Assembly (NCBI GenBank): GCA_002433805.1
Contig: DJIW01000090.1
Coordinates: forward strand, 1-25,289
Direction: 5' to 3'
From: Competibacteraceae bacterium UBA6584
GTDB taxonomy: Bacteria; Pseudomonadota; Gammaproteobacteria; Competibacterales; Competibacteraceae
DNA length: 25,289 nt
Shown here in pieces: positions 6,259 to 15,136 of this stretch; position 1 is the stretch's first letter; each line of letters starts with the position of its first letter. The notes under the pieces are model-generated. The model had not been told where the DNA came from. It searched no databases and saw only the letters and a program-made list of their open reading frames with translations. The translations under genes and the position numbers were made by a program.

Positions 6259-9200
6259 TCAGTTGTCGCTGGCGAAGCCTTTCGCCGGGTTCTGCTCGGG
6301 CGGGCGTTGCAGCGGCTCTATCGCCGGGTTATCCCAGGAGCCCTTCAACGCATAGCGGTAGCGGGTGGCTTGTTCGATGTCTTTCTGCAGCAATCGTTCG
6401 GCGACGAACACCGCCGCCCCGAGCGCCGGCCCGCCGGCGAGCGCCCCCGCCACCGGCAACGCGCCGCCGACGTTGGGCAAAACCGTGATGATCTGATCGT
6501 AGTCGCGCGCGCGCAAGCCCGTCCGGCCGCGAATTTCGATTCGGGCGGCCGGCGCTTCGATCAGCAAATCGTCGGTGAAGGCGCTGCCGTGCCGGAAGGA
6601 GAATTCGCCGGAAATTCGATCGAAACTCATGCCCGGTTGAAACAGGTCGCTGAAATCGAAACTGAGCCGGCGGGTGAGATTCTGCATGTTCAACATCCCG
6701 ATCAGCCGCCCCAGACCCGGCTTGATGTCGCGCAGCTGACCCGATCCGACTTGGAGCTTCAACACGCCGTCCAAACGTTCGAGCGCGAAATCGGGCAACG
6801 CCGCCTTCCACTCGACCGCCAGTTCCGCCTGGGTCTCCCCGCGTTCGACCCCGCTGCCGGGATAGCCGAAACTGGCCAGAGTTTCCCCCAAGGATCGGCC
6901 GCGCAAAGTCGCCTTGAGCTTGGAGAAGCGGCCCGCCTCCCCGTCCGACCACTCGCCGCTGGCCTCGATCCGCTGCTGGTCGGAATCCAGCCGGATGTCG
7001 TTCAGATGGATGCCGTTCGGGCGCGGCGCGACGTTCAAGCGCAGCCGGCCGAGCGCGATATCCTCCCAGCGCAAATCAGCGACGGTCACGGCCAGCGGCG
7101 GCAACCCGCGCGGGTTCAAGTCCCCAAAAGCCGCCGCGCGCTCCGACGGCGGCTCGACCGCGCCACCGACCTTAAGCCGCTTCAAGGCGACCGTCACCGG
7201 GTGTTGCAACGTCGGTTGATCCGGCAGGGCGATTTCACCCGATAGCGCTTCTCCCGCGCACTCGATCGCCAAGCCGTCCGCTTGCCGGCGCGCGCGCGCC
7301 TCGATCCGGCCCAGCGACCGACCGCCGATCACCAACTCCTCAACGCGAGCATCGACCGCGCGCAACCACCGGGCGGGCCCGTCGGGGGCACTCGCTCCGG
7401 CCTCGCTCGCGGCGCTCCGGCGCTTGGCCGCCGCGCCGCCGGCGGCTTTGCCGTTGGTCTGCCCGGCGGGAAGCTCAGGGCTCCACCGCGTTAAATTGGC
7501 CACGACCGCCAACCCCGGTTGCTCCGGCACTTTCGCCGCGCCGGCGTTGATGCGCAACTCGCCGCGCTCGAAGCGCGGCTGGCGCGGAAACTCGCTTAAT
7601 TCCACCGCCGCCCGGATTTGCGAGCCGTATTCCAGATCCAGGTTCAACTTGGCCTCCCTGACGGCGGGTCGGACGCCGAGCTTGATCGGTCGGGCTTCGG
7701 CGGCGGCCTTGGCAAACGGCGCGGGCAAGCCGATGGAAGTCCCGCGCAAATTCGAACTGAGATTCAAGCTGAAGGGCGGCGCGTTCGGCCGCTCCCGGCG
7801 GTGGGTCGGAACCGTCAACACCGCTTCCCAGTCGCTCTTGCCGCTGACGTAGGCTTTAAGGAAGCCAGTCGGCTCCGCCAGCACCTCGGACAAGTCCAAA
7901 CGGCCGCGCGCCCGCGCCCGTAATTCCCGCGCGCCTTCGGAGCCGGTCAAATCCAGGTCGAGCAGAACCGGCTGACCCGAGAACCGCGTTTGGACGTTTT
8001 TCGCGTCGATGGTGCTTTCGGTAAAACGCACCTCGCCGCGCAAGCGTTCGAGATCGAGCTTGGCGTCGCCGACCGTGATCGCGTTATCCAACAATCCGAC
8101 CCGCCCCCGGATCTGAGTGGGTCGCGCGTCCAGCGGAACCGTCAAGTCCAGATCGAGCGTCGCAAGGCCCTCGATGACCAAGGCCGGCAAATCCTCGCCC
8201 AACGCCTGACCGGCAGGACTGTCTTCCAAAACCCGCCACATGCTCGCGCCGCTGCCCTTGGCCCGTCCCTTCACCCGCACCACGACCCGATCCAGATCTT
8301 CGATCGCGACCTCCAATTTTTCCAGCTCGCCGTCGCGCAGCCGTCCTGAGTCGGCCTCGACCCACAAACCGCGATTGCGGAACGTTACCACGGTCCGCCC
8401 CCGTTCCAATCGCGGCCAACCGGGCATGTAGTCCACGATGGCGTTCTCGACCCGAAATTGGGTCTCGAACAAGCCTTCGCCGCCATCGAACGGAAAGCGG
8501 GCCGGCGGCCCTCGAAACACGACCTCCCCCGCCACCACCCGGCCGCCGACCAGCGCGCGGTCCAACCAAGCCACCGCCTCGGGCGGAATCACGGCCACCG
8601 GCAAGTACCGTTTCGCCTGATCGGCTCGGACATTCTGATAAGCGCCCTTGATGTCCAGCACCGGTTCCCCGGCGTCGGGCACGCTCACGCTGCCCCAGAA
8701 CCGGCCGCTGAGATCGGGATTGGCGACCGACAAACCGTCGCTTTCCAGGCGAATTCCGTCCTGCGAACGCCGCCAGCTCACCGCGCCGCTTAGGGTGTCG
8801 AGCGTGAACGGCGCGCGCATCAGGCCGGCGGTATCGACCCGCACCCGGCGACTGTCCAGCTTGAGCTGGCCTTGTCGGGGCCCAAGCTCCAACAGACCGT
8901 TTACGTTGTCGAAGCAGGGGAGTTTGCGGACCGGCTGACAGGCCAGATCGCGCAAATGGACCGTGGCGAGATAATCCGCGCCGTCGGGGGCCGCTTGAAA
9001 TTCGATTAGCGGCAATTCGCCGCGCGGATCGAGCGGGACCAACCAGCGGCGCGCCGGTTCGTCCAGCCAAGGCGTGACCCACGCCATCAGATCCTGCGCC
9101 CGCAGATCGCGCGCCTGACCGCGCCAACCTTCAACGGTCCGGTCCAAGATAAAACTGGGCTGGGCGGCGACTTGGCCCTTGCCGTCGCTGAAGCGGCCGC

Positions 9201-10158
9201 CGCCCGCGAGCCGCCAACCGCCGTCCAGCCGCCGCCAATCGAAACGAAGTTCGCCGTCCGGTAGTCGGGCCAGCCACGGCTTGAGCAGGGCGGAACGCGG
9301 CTCTGCTTTCAAGGCCGCTTGCTTGAGGCGCAACCGGCCTTCCCAGCGCAGCGGCCGCCACTCTTGCCAATCCCCGTCGATCTCCAGCGCCGCGTGACCG
9401 GCTTCGAAAGCCAGCGGCAGCGGCCAACGCGCCAAATCCAACCGGTCGGCCCGAAACCGAAACGTCCCCTGCCCGTCCTTGGCGGCGGCAGGATCGACGC
9501 GATGCTCGATGTCCAATTGCAGCCGCTCCCCGAAGCCGGCCGGCAGTTCGGCGGCGAAGGTGAGCTGTTGGCCGCCGGCGACTTGCTGGAGCTGGAAATA
9601 GGGATTCAAAAGTTGCAAATCCGCGCCGTCAGGCCGACGCAGCGCCAGCCGCTCGCCCACGATCTCCAGCCTCGGCAGGGAAAACAGCCAGCGGCCGACC
9701 TCCGGCAAGGTCGAAGCGGCGGCGATCTCCCCGCCGTCGTCCGAGAGGCGCGGCAGGCCGTCCGGCCCCTGCTCCAGCGTCAGATTGACGCCCTCCAGGC
9801 GGATGCGGTCCGGCACCGGCCGCCGCTCGCGCAAAGAGCGCCACAAATCCAGGCTGATCGCCGCTCGGGCAAAATGCGCCAGGGCCGCATCGCGCTCGGG
9901 TTCGTACAAGCTGACCCCTTGCAAGCGCAACCCGAGCCGCCAGCCGTCCCGGACCGCCGTCATTTTCTCAATCCGCACCGGCCGATGCAGATAATCGCTC
10001 AAGGCCGCCGCCAGCTCGTCGCGGTAATCGTCGAGGCGCGGCAGCAGCCACCACTGGGCGAAAGCGGCCAGCGCCAGCGCCGCCAGCACCAGTCCCAGCA
10101 GCAGCCGGCGCGACCAGCGCAACAGCCGCCGGGGCAGGCCGCGCGGATGCCAGTTCAC
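6259..10158 (-). CDS. yhdP: YhdP, AsmA-like inner-membrane-anchored lipid transport protein
   Basis: A 1299-residue protein, comparable to E. coli YhdP (1266 aa). After a basic start (R-R-L-L-R-W-S-R-R) it has one transmembrane anchor at about residues 19-39. The rest is a very long periplasmic, beta-rich region of repeated short strands ending in the conserved AsmA-like C-terminal block (VGGALPVAGALAGGPALGAA). YhdP, TamB and YdbH are large bridge-like proteins that carry phospholipids from the inner to the outer membrane. The start is a GTG at 10158 that overlaps the rng stop by four bases (GTGA), which implies translational coupling. Residues about 895-925 form a low-complexity Ala/Gly/Lys/Arg linker (KAAGGAAAKRRSAASEAGA) that looks like an insertion between beta-repeat blocks. 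Family assignment is firm. Transport function is inherited from the family. Confidence 0.92.
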   Translation of the reverse strand: MNWHPRGLPRRLLRWSRRLLLGLVLAALALAAFAQWWLLPRLDDYRDELAAALSDYLHRPVRIEKMTAVRDGWRLGLRLQGVSLYEPERDAALAHFARAAISLDLWRSLRERRPVPDRIRLEGVNLTLEQGPDGLPRLSDDGGEIAAASTLPEVGRWLFSLPRLEIVGERLALRRPDGADLQLLNPYFQLQQVAGGQQLTFAAELPAGFGERLQLDIEHRVDPAAAKDGQGTFRFRADRLDLARWPLPLAFEAGHAALEIDGDWQEWRPLRWEGRLRLKQAALKAEPRSALLKPWLARLPDGELRFDWRRLDGGWRLAGGGRFSDGKGQVAAQPSFILDRTVEGWRGQARDLRAQDLMAWVTPWLDEPARRWLVPLDPRGELPLIEFQAAPDGADYLATVHLRDLACQPVRKLPCFDNVNGLLELGPRQGQLKLDSRRVRVDTAGLMRAPFTLDTLSGAVSWRRSQDGIRLESDGLSVANPDLSGRFWGSVSVPDAGEPVLDIKGAYQNVRADQAKRYLPVAVIPPEAVAWLDRALVGGRVVAGEVVFRGPPARFPFDGGEGLFETQFRVENAIVDYMPGWPRLERGRTVVTFRNRGLWVEADSGRLRDGELEKLEVAIEDLDRVVVRVKGRAKGSGASMWRVLEDSPAGQALGEDLPALVIEGLATLDLDLTVPLDARPTQIRGRVGLLDNAITVGDAKLDLERLRGEVRFTESTIDAKNVQTRFSGQPVLLDLDLTGSEGARELRARARGRLDLSEVLAEPTGFLKAYVSGKSDWEAVLTVPTHRRERPNAPPFSLNLSSNLRGTSIGLPAPFAKAAAEARPIKLGVRPAVREAKLNLDLEYGSQIRAAVELSEFPRQPRFERGELRINAGAAKVPEQPGLAVVANLTRWSPELPAGQTNGKAAGGAAAKRRSAASEAGASAPDGPARWLRAVDARVEELVIGGRSLGRIEARARRQADGLAIECAGEALSGEIALPDQPTLQHPVTVALKRLKVGGAVEPPSERAAAFGDLNPRGLPPLAVTVADLRWEDIALGRLRLNVAPRPNGIHLNDIRLDSDQQRIEASGEWSDGEAGRFSKLKATLRGRSLGETLASFGYPGSGVERGETQAELAVEWKAALPDFALERLDGVLKLQVGSGQLRDIKPGLGRLIGMLNMQNLTRRLSFDFSDLFQPGMSFDRISGEFSFRHGSAFTDDLLIEAPAARIEIRGRTGLRARDYDQIITVLPNVGGALPVAGALAGGPALGAAVFVAERLLQKDIEQATRYRYALKGSWDNPAIEPLQRPPEQNPAKGFASDN

Positions 10159-11645
10159 ATCAACACCACGTCGTATTGCTCGCGGGTGTACAGCGCTTCC
10201 GCCTGAAACTTGATGGGAATGCCGATGAACGCCTCCAGTTGCGCCACGCTGTGGGATTCCTGATCCAGCATCGCATCCACCACGTCCGGCGCGGCCAGCA
10301 CCACGAACCGCCGGGGCGAATACTGGCGGGTTTCGCGCAGCAGCTCGCGAAAGATCTCATAGCAGACGGTTTCGGCGGTTTTGATCGATCCCCGGCCGTC
10401 GCACAGCGGGCAGGGCTCGCACAGGATTTGCTCCAGACTCTCGCGGGTGCGCTTGCGGGTCATTTCCACCAGGCCCAGCGGCGACACCTGAGAGATGTGG
10501 CTCTTGGCCCGGTCCTTTTCCAAATGCTTCTCCAAGGCTCTCAACACCGCTTGCTGGTGCTCCTCGCTGACCATGTCGATGAAATCGAGGATGATGATGC
10601 CGCCCAGGTTGCGCAGCCGCAGCTGGCGGGCGATGGCGGCCGCCGCCTCCAAATTGGTCTTGAAAATGGTTTCTTCCAGATTGCGGTGGCCGACGTAAGC
10701 GCCGGTGTTGACATCGATGGTGGTCATCGCCTCGGTCTGATCGACGATCAGATAGCCGCCGGATTTGAGCGGCACCTTCTTGCCCAGCGCCCGCTGGATT
10801 TCGTCCTCGATGCCGTACAGCTCGAAAATCGGCCGCTCGCCGGGGTAATGTTCGAGGCGCGGGACCATCTCCGGCACGAACTTATCGGCAAATTCGAGCA
10901 TCCGCTGGCAGCTTTCCCGCGAGTCGATCCGCACCTTTTCCACGCTGTCGCCGACGAAATCGCGCAGCACCCGCAACGCCAGCGGCAGGTCTTCATACAG
11001 CGTGGCGATGCCGCCGGCGTGCGCGATGCGCTCTTGAATCGACGCCCACAACCGCTGCAAAAACTGCATGTCGGCCCGCAGCGCCCAGGATTCCGCGCCC
11101 TCGGCGGCGGTGCGCACGATGTAGCCGCCGCCGTACTCGGTGCGGAAGGCGTTGACCACCTCTTTCAAGCGCTGGCGTTCGCGTTCGCCGTCGATCTTGA
11201 CCGACACGCCGGCCACCTCGGAATCGGCCAGGAACACCAAAAAGCGCGACGGCAAGGTGATGTGGGTGGTCAGCCGCGCGCCCTTGGTGCCGATAGGGTC
11301 CTTGATGACCTGCACCACGCGATCCTGGCCCTCGCGCACCAGATCGGTGATGGCGGGCAAGCGCTCGCCGCCGTTGCCGGACTCGGACCCGGTTTCGGGC
11401 CGGATGTCGGATACGTGCAAAAAAGCCGCCCGATCGAGCCCGATGTCCACAAAGGCCGCTTCCATGCCGGGCAGCACCCGACACACCCGGCCCTGGTAGA
11501 TGTTGCCGACCAGACCGCGCTTTTCGGCCCGTTCGATCAGAATTTCCTGCAAGACGCCGTTCTCGACCACGGCGACCCGGGTTTCCCGTGGCGTGACGTT
11601 GATCAGAATTTCGTCGCCGGTGCCGCCTTCGGCGCGCGTGCTCAT
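10155..11645 (-). CDS. rng: Ribonuclease G
   Basis: A 496-residue cytoplasmic endoribonuclease of the RNase E/G family (E. coli RNase G 489 aa). It cuts single-stranded AU-rich RNA and trims the 5' end of 16S rRNA. The N-terminal LINVTPRETRVAVVENG segment and the S1 domain (GNIYQGRVCRVLPGMEAAFVDIG, about 47-69) are followed by the catalytic core, with Asp311 in the DVNTG motif and Asp354 in LDFIDM. The zinc-link cysteines Cys412 and Cys415 lie in CPLCDGRGS. The frame is open further upstream, but the ATG at 11645 matches the family N-terminus and has AGGGA about ten bases before it, 16 bases past the maf stop. The length stops shortly after the core, without the long scaffold tail of RNase E, which decides G over E. 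It overlaps yhdP by four bases. Confidence 0.95.
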   Translation of the reverse strand: MSTRAEGGTGDEILINVTPRETRVAVVENGVLQEILIERAEKRGLVGNIYQGRVCRVLPGMEAAFVDIGLDRAAFLHVSDIRPETGSESGNGGERLPAITDLVREGQDRVVQVIKDPIGTKGARLTTHITLPSRFLVFLADSEVAGVSVKIDGERERQRLKEVVNAFRTEYGGGYIVRTAAEGAESWALRADMQFLQRLWASIQERIAHAGGIATLYEDLPLALRVLRDFVGDSVEKVRIDSRESCQRMLEFADKFVPEMVPRLEHYPGERPIFELYGIEDEIQRALGKKVPLKSGGYLIVDQTEAMTTIDVNTGAYVGHRNLEETIFKTNLEAAAAIARQLRLRNLGGIIILDFIDMVSEEHQQAVLRALEKHLEKDRAKSHISQVSPLGLVEMTRKRTRESLEQILCEPCPLCDGRGSIKTAETVCYEIFRELLRETRQYSPRRFVVLAAPDVVDAMLDQESHSVAQLEAFIGIPIKFQAEALYTREQYDVVLM

Positions 11646-11661
11646 ACGGTTGCGATCCCTG

Positions 11662-12264
11662 TCAGAAGGTTGGAAGTGGCCAAAGCGGCATGCCGAACTC
11701 CCGCAGCAGTTCGGCGGTTTCAAACAGCGGCAACCCCATTACGCCGGAGTAGCTGCCGCGCAACTCGGCGATGAAGGCCGCCGCCCGGCCCTGAATGCCG
11801 TAACCGCCGGCCTTGTCCGCCGGTTCGCCGCAGTCCCAATAGGCGGCGCGCTCCGCCGGCGACACCTCGCGAAAGCGGACCCGACTTTCCTGGACCTTGA
11901 CCGCCTGGCGGCTGGGGGTCGCCAGGGCCACCGCGCTCAGCACCGCATGTTCGCGGCCCGACAGCCGCTCCAGCATCGCCAGCCCTTCGGCGCGGTCGCG
12001 GGGTTTGCCGAGAATCACGCCGTCCGCCACCACCGACGTATCCGCGCCCAGCACCGGCCAAGCCGCGCGCCGGCCGCGCGTCGCCGCGACTCCAGCCTGG
12101 GCCTTGGCCAGCGCCAGGCGGGCGACGTAGGCCGCCGGCGGCTCCTCGGCCAGCGGTGTTTCGTCCACCGCGACCGCCAGCAGGCGATAGCCGACGCCGA
12201 TCTGGCGCAGCAGTTGGCGGCGGCGGGGCGAGGCGGAAGCGAGATAAAGTCGGACGGGGGACAT
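11662..12264 (-). CDS. maf: Maf-family nucleotide pyrophosphatase (YhdE-type dTTP/UTP diphosphatase)
   Basis: A 200-residue cytoplasmic house-cleaning enzyme that hydrolyses non-canonical or excess nucleoside triphosphates to monophosphates. The nucleotide-binding start LYLASASPRRRQLLRQIG (residues 6-23), the metal/base region VLGADTSVV, the KAGGYGIQGRAA loop and the YSGVMGLPLFE block near the C-terminus are all present. The KAGGYGIQG form and the genomic position next to rng are those of the YhdE branch, which prefers dTTP and UTP, rather than YceF. The ATG at 12264 is chosen because only this start fits the family N-terminus; it comes one base after the rlmH stop (TGACATG), so translation is probably coupled. 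rng follows 16 bases downstream. Confidence 0.93.
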   Translation of the reverse strand: MSPVRLYLASASPRRRQLLRQIGVGYRLLAVAVDETPLAEEPPAAYVARLALAKAQAGVAATRGRRAAWPVLGADTSVVADGVILGKPRDRAEGLAMLERLSGREHAVLSAVALATPSRQAVKVQESRVRFREVSPAERAAYWDCGEPADKAGGYGIQGRAAAFIAELRGSYSGVMGLPLFETAELLREFGMPLWPLPTF

Positions 12265-12265
12265 G

Positions 12266-12736
12266 TCAGGCGCGATGGTAGGGATGGTTTCGCAACACAC
12301 TCCAGGCCCGATACAGCTGTTCGGCGACCAGCACCCGCACCAGCGGATGCGGCAGGGTGAGCCTTGAGAGCGACCACAGCCGGTCGGCGCGGGTCCGGCA
12401 CGGCGCGTCCAGACCGTCGGGACCGCCGACCAGCAGGCTCAAATCGCGGCCGTCTCGCAGCCAGCCGGTCAAGTGTTCGGCCAGTTCCGCCGTACTCCAT
12501 TGCGATCCGCGTTCATCCAAGGCGATGGAATAGGAACCGGCCGGAATCGCCGCCGCCAAGCGTTCGCCCTCCTCGCGCAACGCGCGGGCCGCATCGGCGC
12601 TGGGGGTCCGCTTGCCGGCGGGGATTTCGATCAGATTCAACGCGCACTCGCGCGGCAACCGCGTCGCATACTCGGCATAGCCGGCCTTGATCCAATCCGG
12701 CATCCGCGTGCCGATCGCCAGCAAATGAATTTTCAT
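12266..12736 (-). CDS. rlmH: 23S rRNA (pseudouridine1915-N3)-methyltransferase RlmH
   Basis: A 156-residue SPOUT-class methyltransferase (E. coli 155 aa). It uses S-adenosylmethionine to methylate pseudouridine 1915 in helix 69 of 23S rRNA on assembled 70S ribosomes. It starts with MKIHLLAIGTRMPDWI, as in the family. The trefoil-knot SAM site is visible as LLVGGPDGL (102-109) and the C-terminal signature as RNHPYHRA (149-156). It sits directly after rsfS with a 17-base gap. The rsfS-rlmH pair is one of the most conserved gene neighbours in bacteria. In E. coli the next gene is mrdA; here it is maf, as in many betaproteobacteria and some Chromatiales. Confidence 0.95.
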   Translation of the reverse strand: MKIHLLAIGTRMPDWIKAGYAEYATRLPRECALNLIEIPAGKRTPSADAARALREEGERLAAAIPAGSYSIALDERGSQWSTAELAEHLTGWLRDGRDLSLLVGGPDGLDAPCRTRADRLWSLSRLTLPHPLVRVLVAEQLYRAWSVLRNHPYHRA

Positions 12737-12753
12737 GCGCCGGCCGCCGGCCG

Positions 12754-13110
12754 TCAGCCGCCCGCGGTGCGGCCGGCGCTGCTGCGTTCATGCAAAGACC
12801 ATAACTTTTCCAGATTGTAGAAGTCGCGGGTCTGGGGCAGCATGACGTGGACGATGATGTCGTTCAAATCGACCAGCACCCATTCGGCTTCTCGCTCGCC
12901 CTCGACGCCCAGCGGCTTGATTCCGGCTTGACCGGCTTTCTCGATCACTTTGTCGGCCACCGATTTGACGTGGCGGGTGGAGGTGCCGCTGGCGACGACC
13001 ATCAGATCGGTGAAGCTGGCGACGCCGCGCACGTCGAGCACCTTGATGTCCTGGGCTTTCAATTCCTCCAGGGCGTCGACGACAATTTTCCGCAAATCTT
13101 CAAGTTGCAT
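12754..13110 (-). CDS. rsfS: Ribosomal silencing factor RsfS
   Basis: A 118-residue protein of the RsfS/Iojap family. It binds uL14 on the 50S subunit and blocks subunit joining when nutrients run out. The core shows KVLDVRGVASFTDLMVVASG, then S-T-R-H-V-K-S-V-A-D and the E-W-V-L-V-D-L-N-D-I-I-V-H-V-M-L block with the family's D-x-x-D-x-x-V-H pattern. The start ATG at 13110 is supported by GGAG six bases upstream (CCGGAGTCCATG) and by the usual MQLEDLRKIVVDAL N-terminus. The frame extends further 5' into the nadD 3' end without a better start. It lies 19 bases after nadD and 17 bases before rlmH, in the classic nadD-rsfS-rlmH order. Confidence 0.95.
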   Translation of the reverse strand: MQLEDLRKIVVDALEELKAQDIKVLDVRGVASFTDLMVVASGTSTRHVKSVADKVIEKAGQAGIKPLGVEGEREAEWVLVDLNDIIVHVMLPQTRDFYNLEKLWSLHERSSAGRTAGG

Positions 13111-13129
13111 GGACTCCGGTTTTTCCTTA

Positions 13130-13804
13130 TCAAGTAGCGCTCGTGGGAGAAGCATCCGACCGGTAGAGCGCCCGGTCGTGGATATAAGCCAGCGCCGCCT
13201 CCGGCAGCAGATAGCGGATCGACTGACCTTGCGCCAGCAGCCGGCGAATCTGAGTGGCGGAAATGGCCAATTGGGTGACCGGTTGGAACAGCACCCGACC
13301 GGCCGGTTGCCCGCGCAAAGCCGCCGGCTCCTGGATCACGCGCGGGGCGATGAAATCCTCCAGCGCCGGTGGCAGCAGCGCTTGCGACGCGCCGGGCCGC
13401 TGCATGACCACCAGATGGGCGAGATCGGTCAATTCTTGCCAGCGCCGCCAGGTGTGCAGCTCGCGAAAGGCGTCGCCGCCGACGATCAGGCACAAGGGCG
13501 CGACGCCGATTTCCTCGCGCAACGAGGCCAAGGTGTCCACCATGTACGACGGCCCCGGCCGGCGCAGTTCCCGGTCGTCGGCGACAAAACTCGGCTGTCC
13601 CGCCGTCGCCAGCCGCACCAACTCCAGACGCTGCTCGGCGCTGATCGAGGGCGTATCGCGATGGGCCGGAATCCGGCAGGGAATGAAACGGACTTCGGCC
13701 AGATCCAGAAGTTCCAACACTTCCAACGCCGGGCGCAGATGGCCGTAATGAATGGGATCGAAAGTCCCCCCCAGCACGCCGACCGGGCGCGACGCTGGCG
13801 GCAT
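13130..13804 (-). CDS. nadD: Nicotinate-nucleotide adenylyltransferase NadD
   Basis: A 224-residue cytoplasmic enzyme that joins nicotinate mononucleotide and ATP to deamido-NAD, the step shared by de novo and salvage NAD synthesis. The nucleotidyltransferase signature GGTFDPIHYGH (residues 12-22) with the T/HxGH-type ATP site is complete, and the second motif ISATQIRRLL lies near residue 188. The G-P-S-Y-M-V-D-T-L segment for the nicotinate pocket is present. A TTG codon stands immediately before the ATG at 13804; the ATG is chosen as the usual start. It follows proA by 51 bases and precedes rsfS by 19 bases, so the proA-nadD-rsfS-rlmH series is probably one transcript. Confidence 0.95.
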   Translation of the reverse strand: MPPASRPVGVLGGTFDPIHYGHLRPALEVLELLDLAEVRFIPCRIPAHRDTPSISAEQRLELVRLATAGQPSFVADDRELRRPGPSYMVDTLASLREEIGVAPLCLIVGGDAFRELHTWRRWQELTDLAHLVVMQRPGASQALLPPALEDFIAPRVIQEPAALRGQPAGRVLFQPVTQLAISATQIRRLLAQGQSIRYLLPEAALAYIHDRALYRSDASPTSAT

Positions 13805-13855
13805 CAAGCCCGCCCCCGATCAGGCCGACGGCGGGTCAATGGCGGTAGGGCGATT

Positions 13856-15136
13856 TCAACGACGCACGTGGCCATCGCCCAACACCACGAATTTCTGAGT
13901 GGTCAAACCTTCGACTCCGACCGGGCCGCGCGCGTGCAGTTTGTCGGTGCTGATGCCGATTTCCGCGCCCAAACCGTATTCGCCGCCGTCGGCGAACCGG
14001 GTTGAGGCGTTCACCATCACCGAACTGGAATCGACCTCGCGCAGGAAGCGCCGCGCCCGGCTGTAATCCTCGGTCACGATAGCGTCGGTGTGGGCGGACC
14101 CGTAAACCGCGATATGGTTCATGGCTTCCTCGATGTCTCTCACCACCCGGATCGCCAGGATGGGGGCGAGATATTCCGCGTACCAATCGTCCTCGGTGGC
14201 GATCTTGACGCCGGGAATGAGGTCGCGGACGCGGGCGCAGCCGCGCAGTTCCACACCGGCGTCCTGATACATCCGGCCCAGCAGCGGCAGCGCCCGCTCG
14301 GCGATCCCTTCCGCCACCAGCAGCGTTTCCATGGTGCAGCAGGTCCCATAACGCTGGGTTTTGGCGTTGTAGGCCACCGCCGCCGCCTTGTCGATGTCGG
14401 CGCGGTCGTCGATATAGACGTGACAGACGCCGTCGAGGTGCTTGATCACCGGTACCCGCGCCTCGCGGCTGATCCGTTCGATCAGGCCCTTGCCGCCGCG
14501 CGGCACGATCACATCGACATATTCCGCCATCCGGATCAGCTCGCCGACGGCGGCGCGGTCGGCGGTGTCGATCACTTGCACCGCATCGCTCGGCAACTGG
14601 GCTGCGGCCAAGCCTTTTTGGATGCAGGCGGCGATGGCGCGGTTGGAGTTGAGCGCCTCGGAGCCGCCGCGCAGGATGGCGGCATTGCCGGCTTTCAGGC
14701 ACAGCGCGGCGGCGTCGGCGGTCACGTTCGGGCGCGATTCGTAGATGATGCCGATGACGCCCAACGGCACCCGCATCCGCCCGACCTGAATTCCGGACGG
14801 CCGGTATTTGAGATCGGTGATTTCGCCCACGGGGTCGGGCTGGGCGGCGACTTCTCGCAAGCCTTGCGCCATCCCATGAACGCCTTTGGGGGTCAATTCC
14901 AGCCGGTCGAGCAGCGCCGGCTCCAGACCGGAGGCGCGACCGGCGTCCATGTCCAGTTGGTTGGCCGCGCGCAAGCTCGCCTCGGCCGCTTCCAGCGCGT
15001 CGGCGATGGCGTGCAAGGCGGCATCCTTGCTCCGCGTTTCGGCTTGGCCGACGACGCGCGAAGCAGCGCGGGCACGCTGGCCGACTTCGGTCATGTAGCG
15101 GCCAATTGCATCGGCGGAGTCAGCAGATATATTCAT
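13856..15136 (-). CDS. proA: Glutamate-5-semialdehyde dehydrogenase (gamma-glutamyl phosphate reductase) ProA
   Basis: A 426-residue cytoplasmic enzyme that reduces gamma-glutamyl phosphate with NADPH to glutamate semialdehyde, the second step of proline synthesis. It belongs to the aldehyde dehydrogenase superfamily. Conserved stretches include VPLGVIGIIYESRPNVTAD (123-141), ILRGGSEALNSN (154-165) and IVPRGGKGLI (210-219). The nucleophile block NAKTQRYGTCCTMETLLV has catalytic Cys266. The next residue is Cys267, where I recall Asn as usual. The C-terminal VGVEGLTTQKFV is normal. Length fits the family (about 417-425). The ATG at 15136 is preceded by an AAGGTTAGG stretch that can serve as a ribosome site. 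The partner proB is not in the window. An AT-rich orphan gene lies just upstream. Confidence 0.95.
   Translation of the reverse strand: MNISADSADAIGRYMTEVGQRARAASRVVGQAETRSKDAALHAIADALEAAEASLRAANQLDMDAGRASGLEPALLDRLELTPKGVHGMAQGLREVAAQPDPVGEITDLKYRPSGIQVGRMRVPLGVIGIIYESRPNVTADAAALCLKAGNAAILRGGSEALNSNRAIAACIQKGLAAAQLPSDAVQVIDTADRAAVGELIRMAEYVDVIVPRGGKGLIERISREARVPVIKHLDGVCHVYIDDRADIDKAAAVAYNAKTQRYGTCCTMETLLVAEGIAERALPLLGRMYQDAGVELRGCARVRDLIPGVKIATEDDWYAEYLAPILAIRVVRDIEEAMNHIAVYGSAHTDAIVTEDYSRARRFLREVDSSSVMVNASTRFADGGEYGLGAEIGISTDKLHARGPVGVEGLTTQKFVVLGDGHVRR

Noticed and set aside
5893..7245. 450-residue plus-strand open frame opposite the nitrilase and yhdP genes
   Set aside because: Antisense to two well-supported genes, with no domain features or plausible ribosome site.
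11646..11723. Longer RNase G start within maf
   Set aside because: The extra residues are translated from the maf 3' end in another frame and do not resemble RNase G N-termini.
10176..11774. 532-residue open frame on the plus strand opposite rng and maf
   Set aside because: It is antisense to clear RNase G and Maf coding sequence, shows no recognisable domain, and is His/Gln/Ala/Arg-rich as expected from a GC-rich complement.
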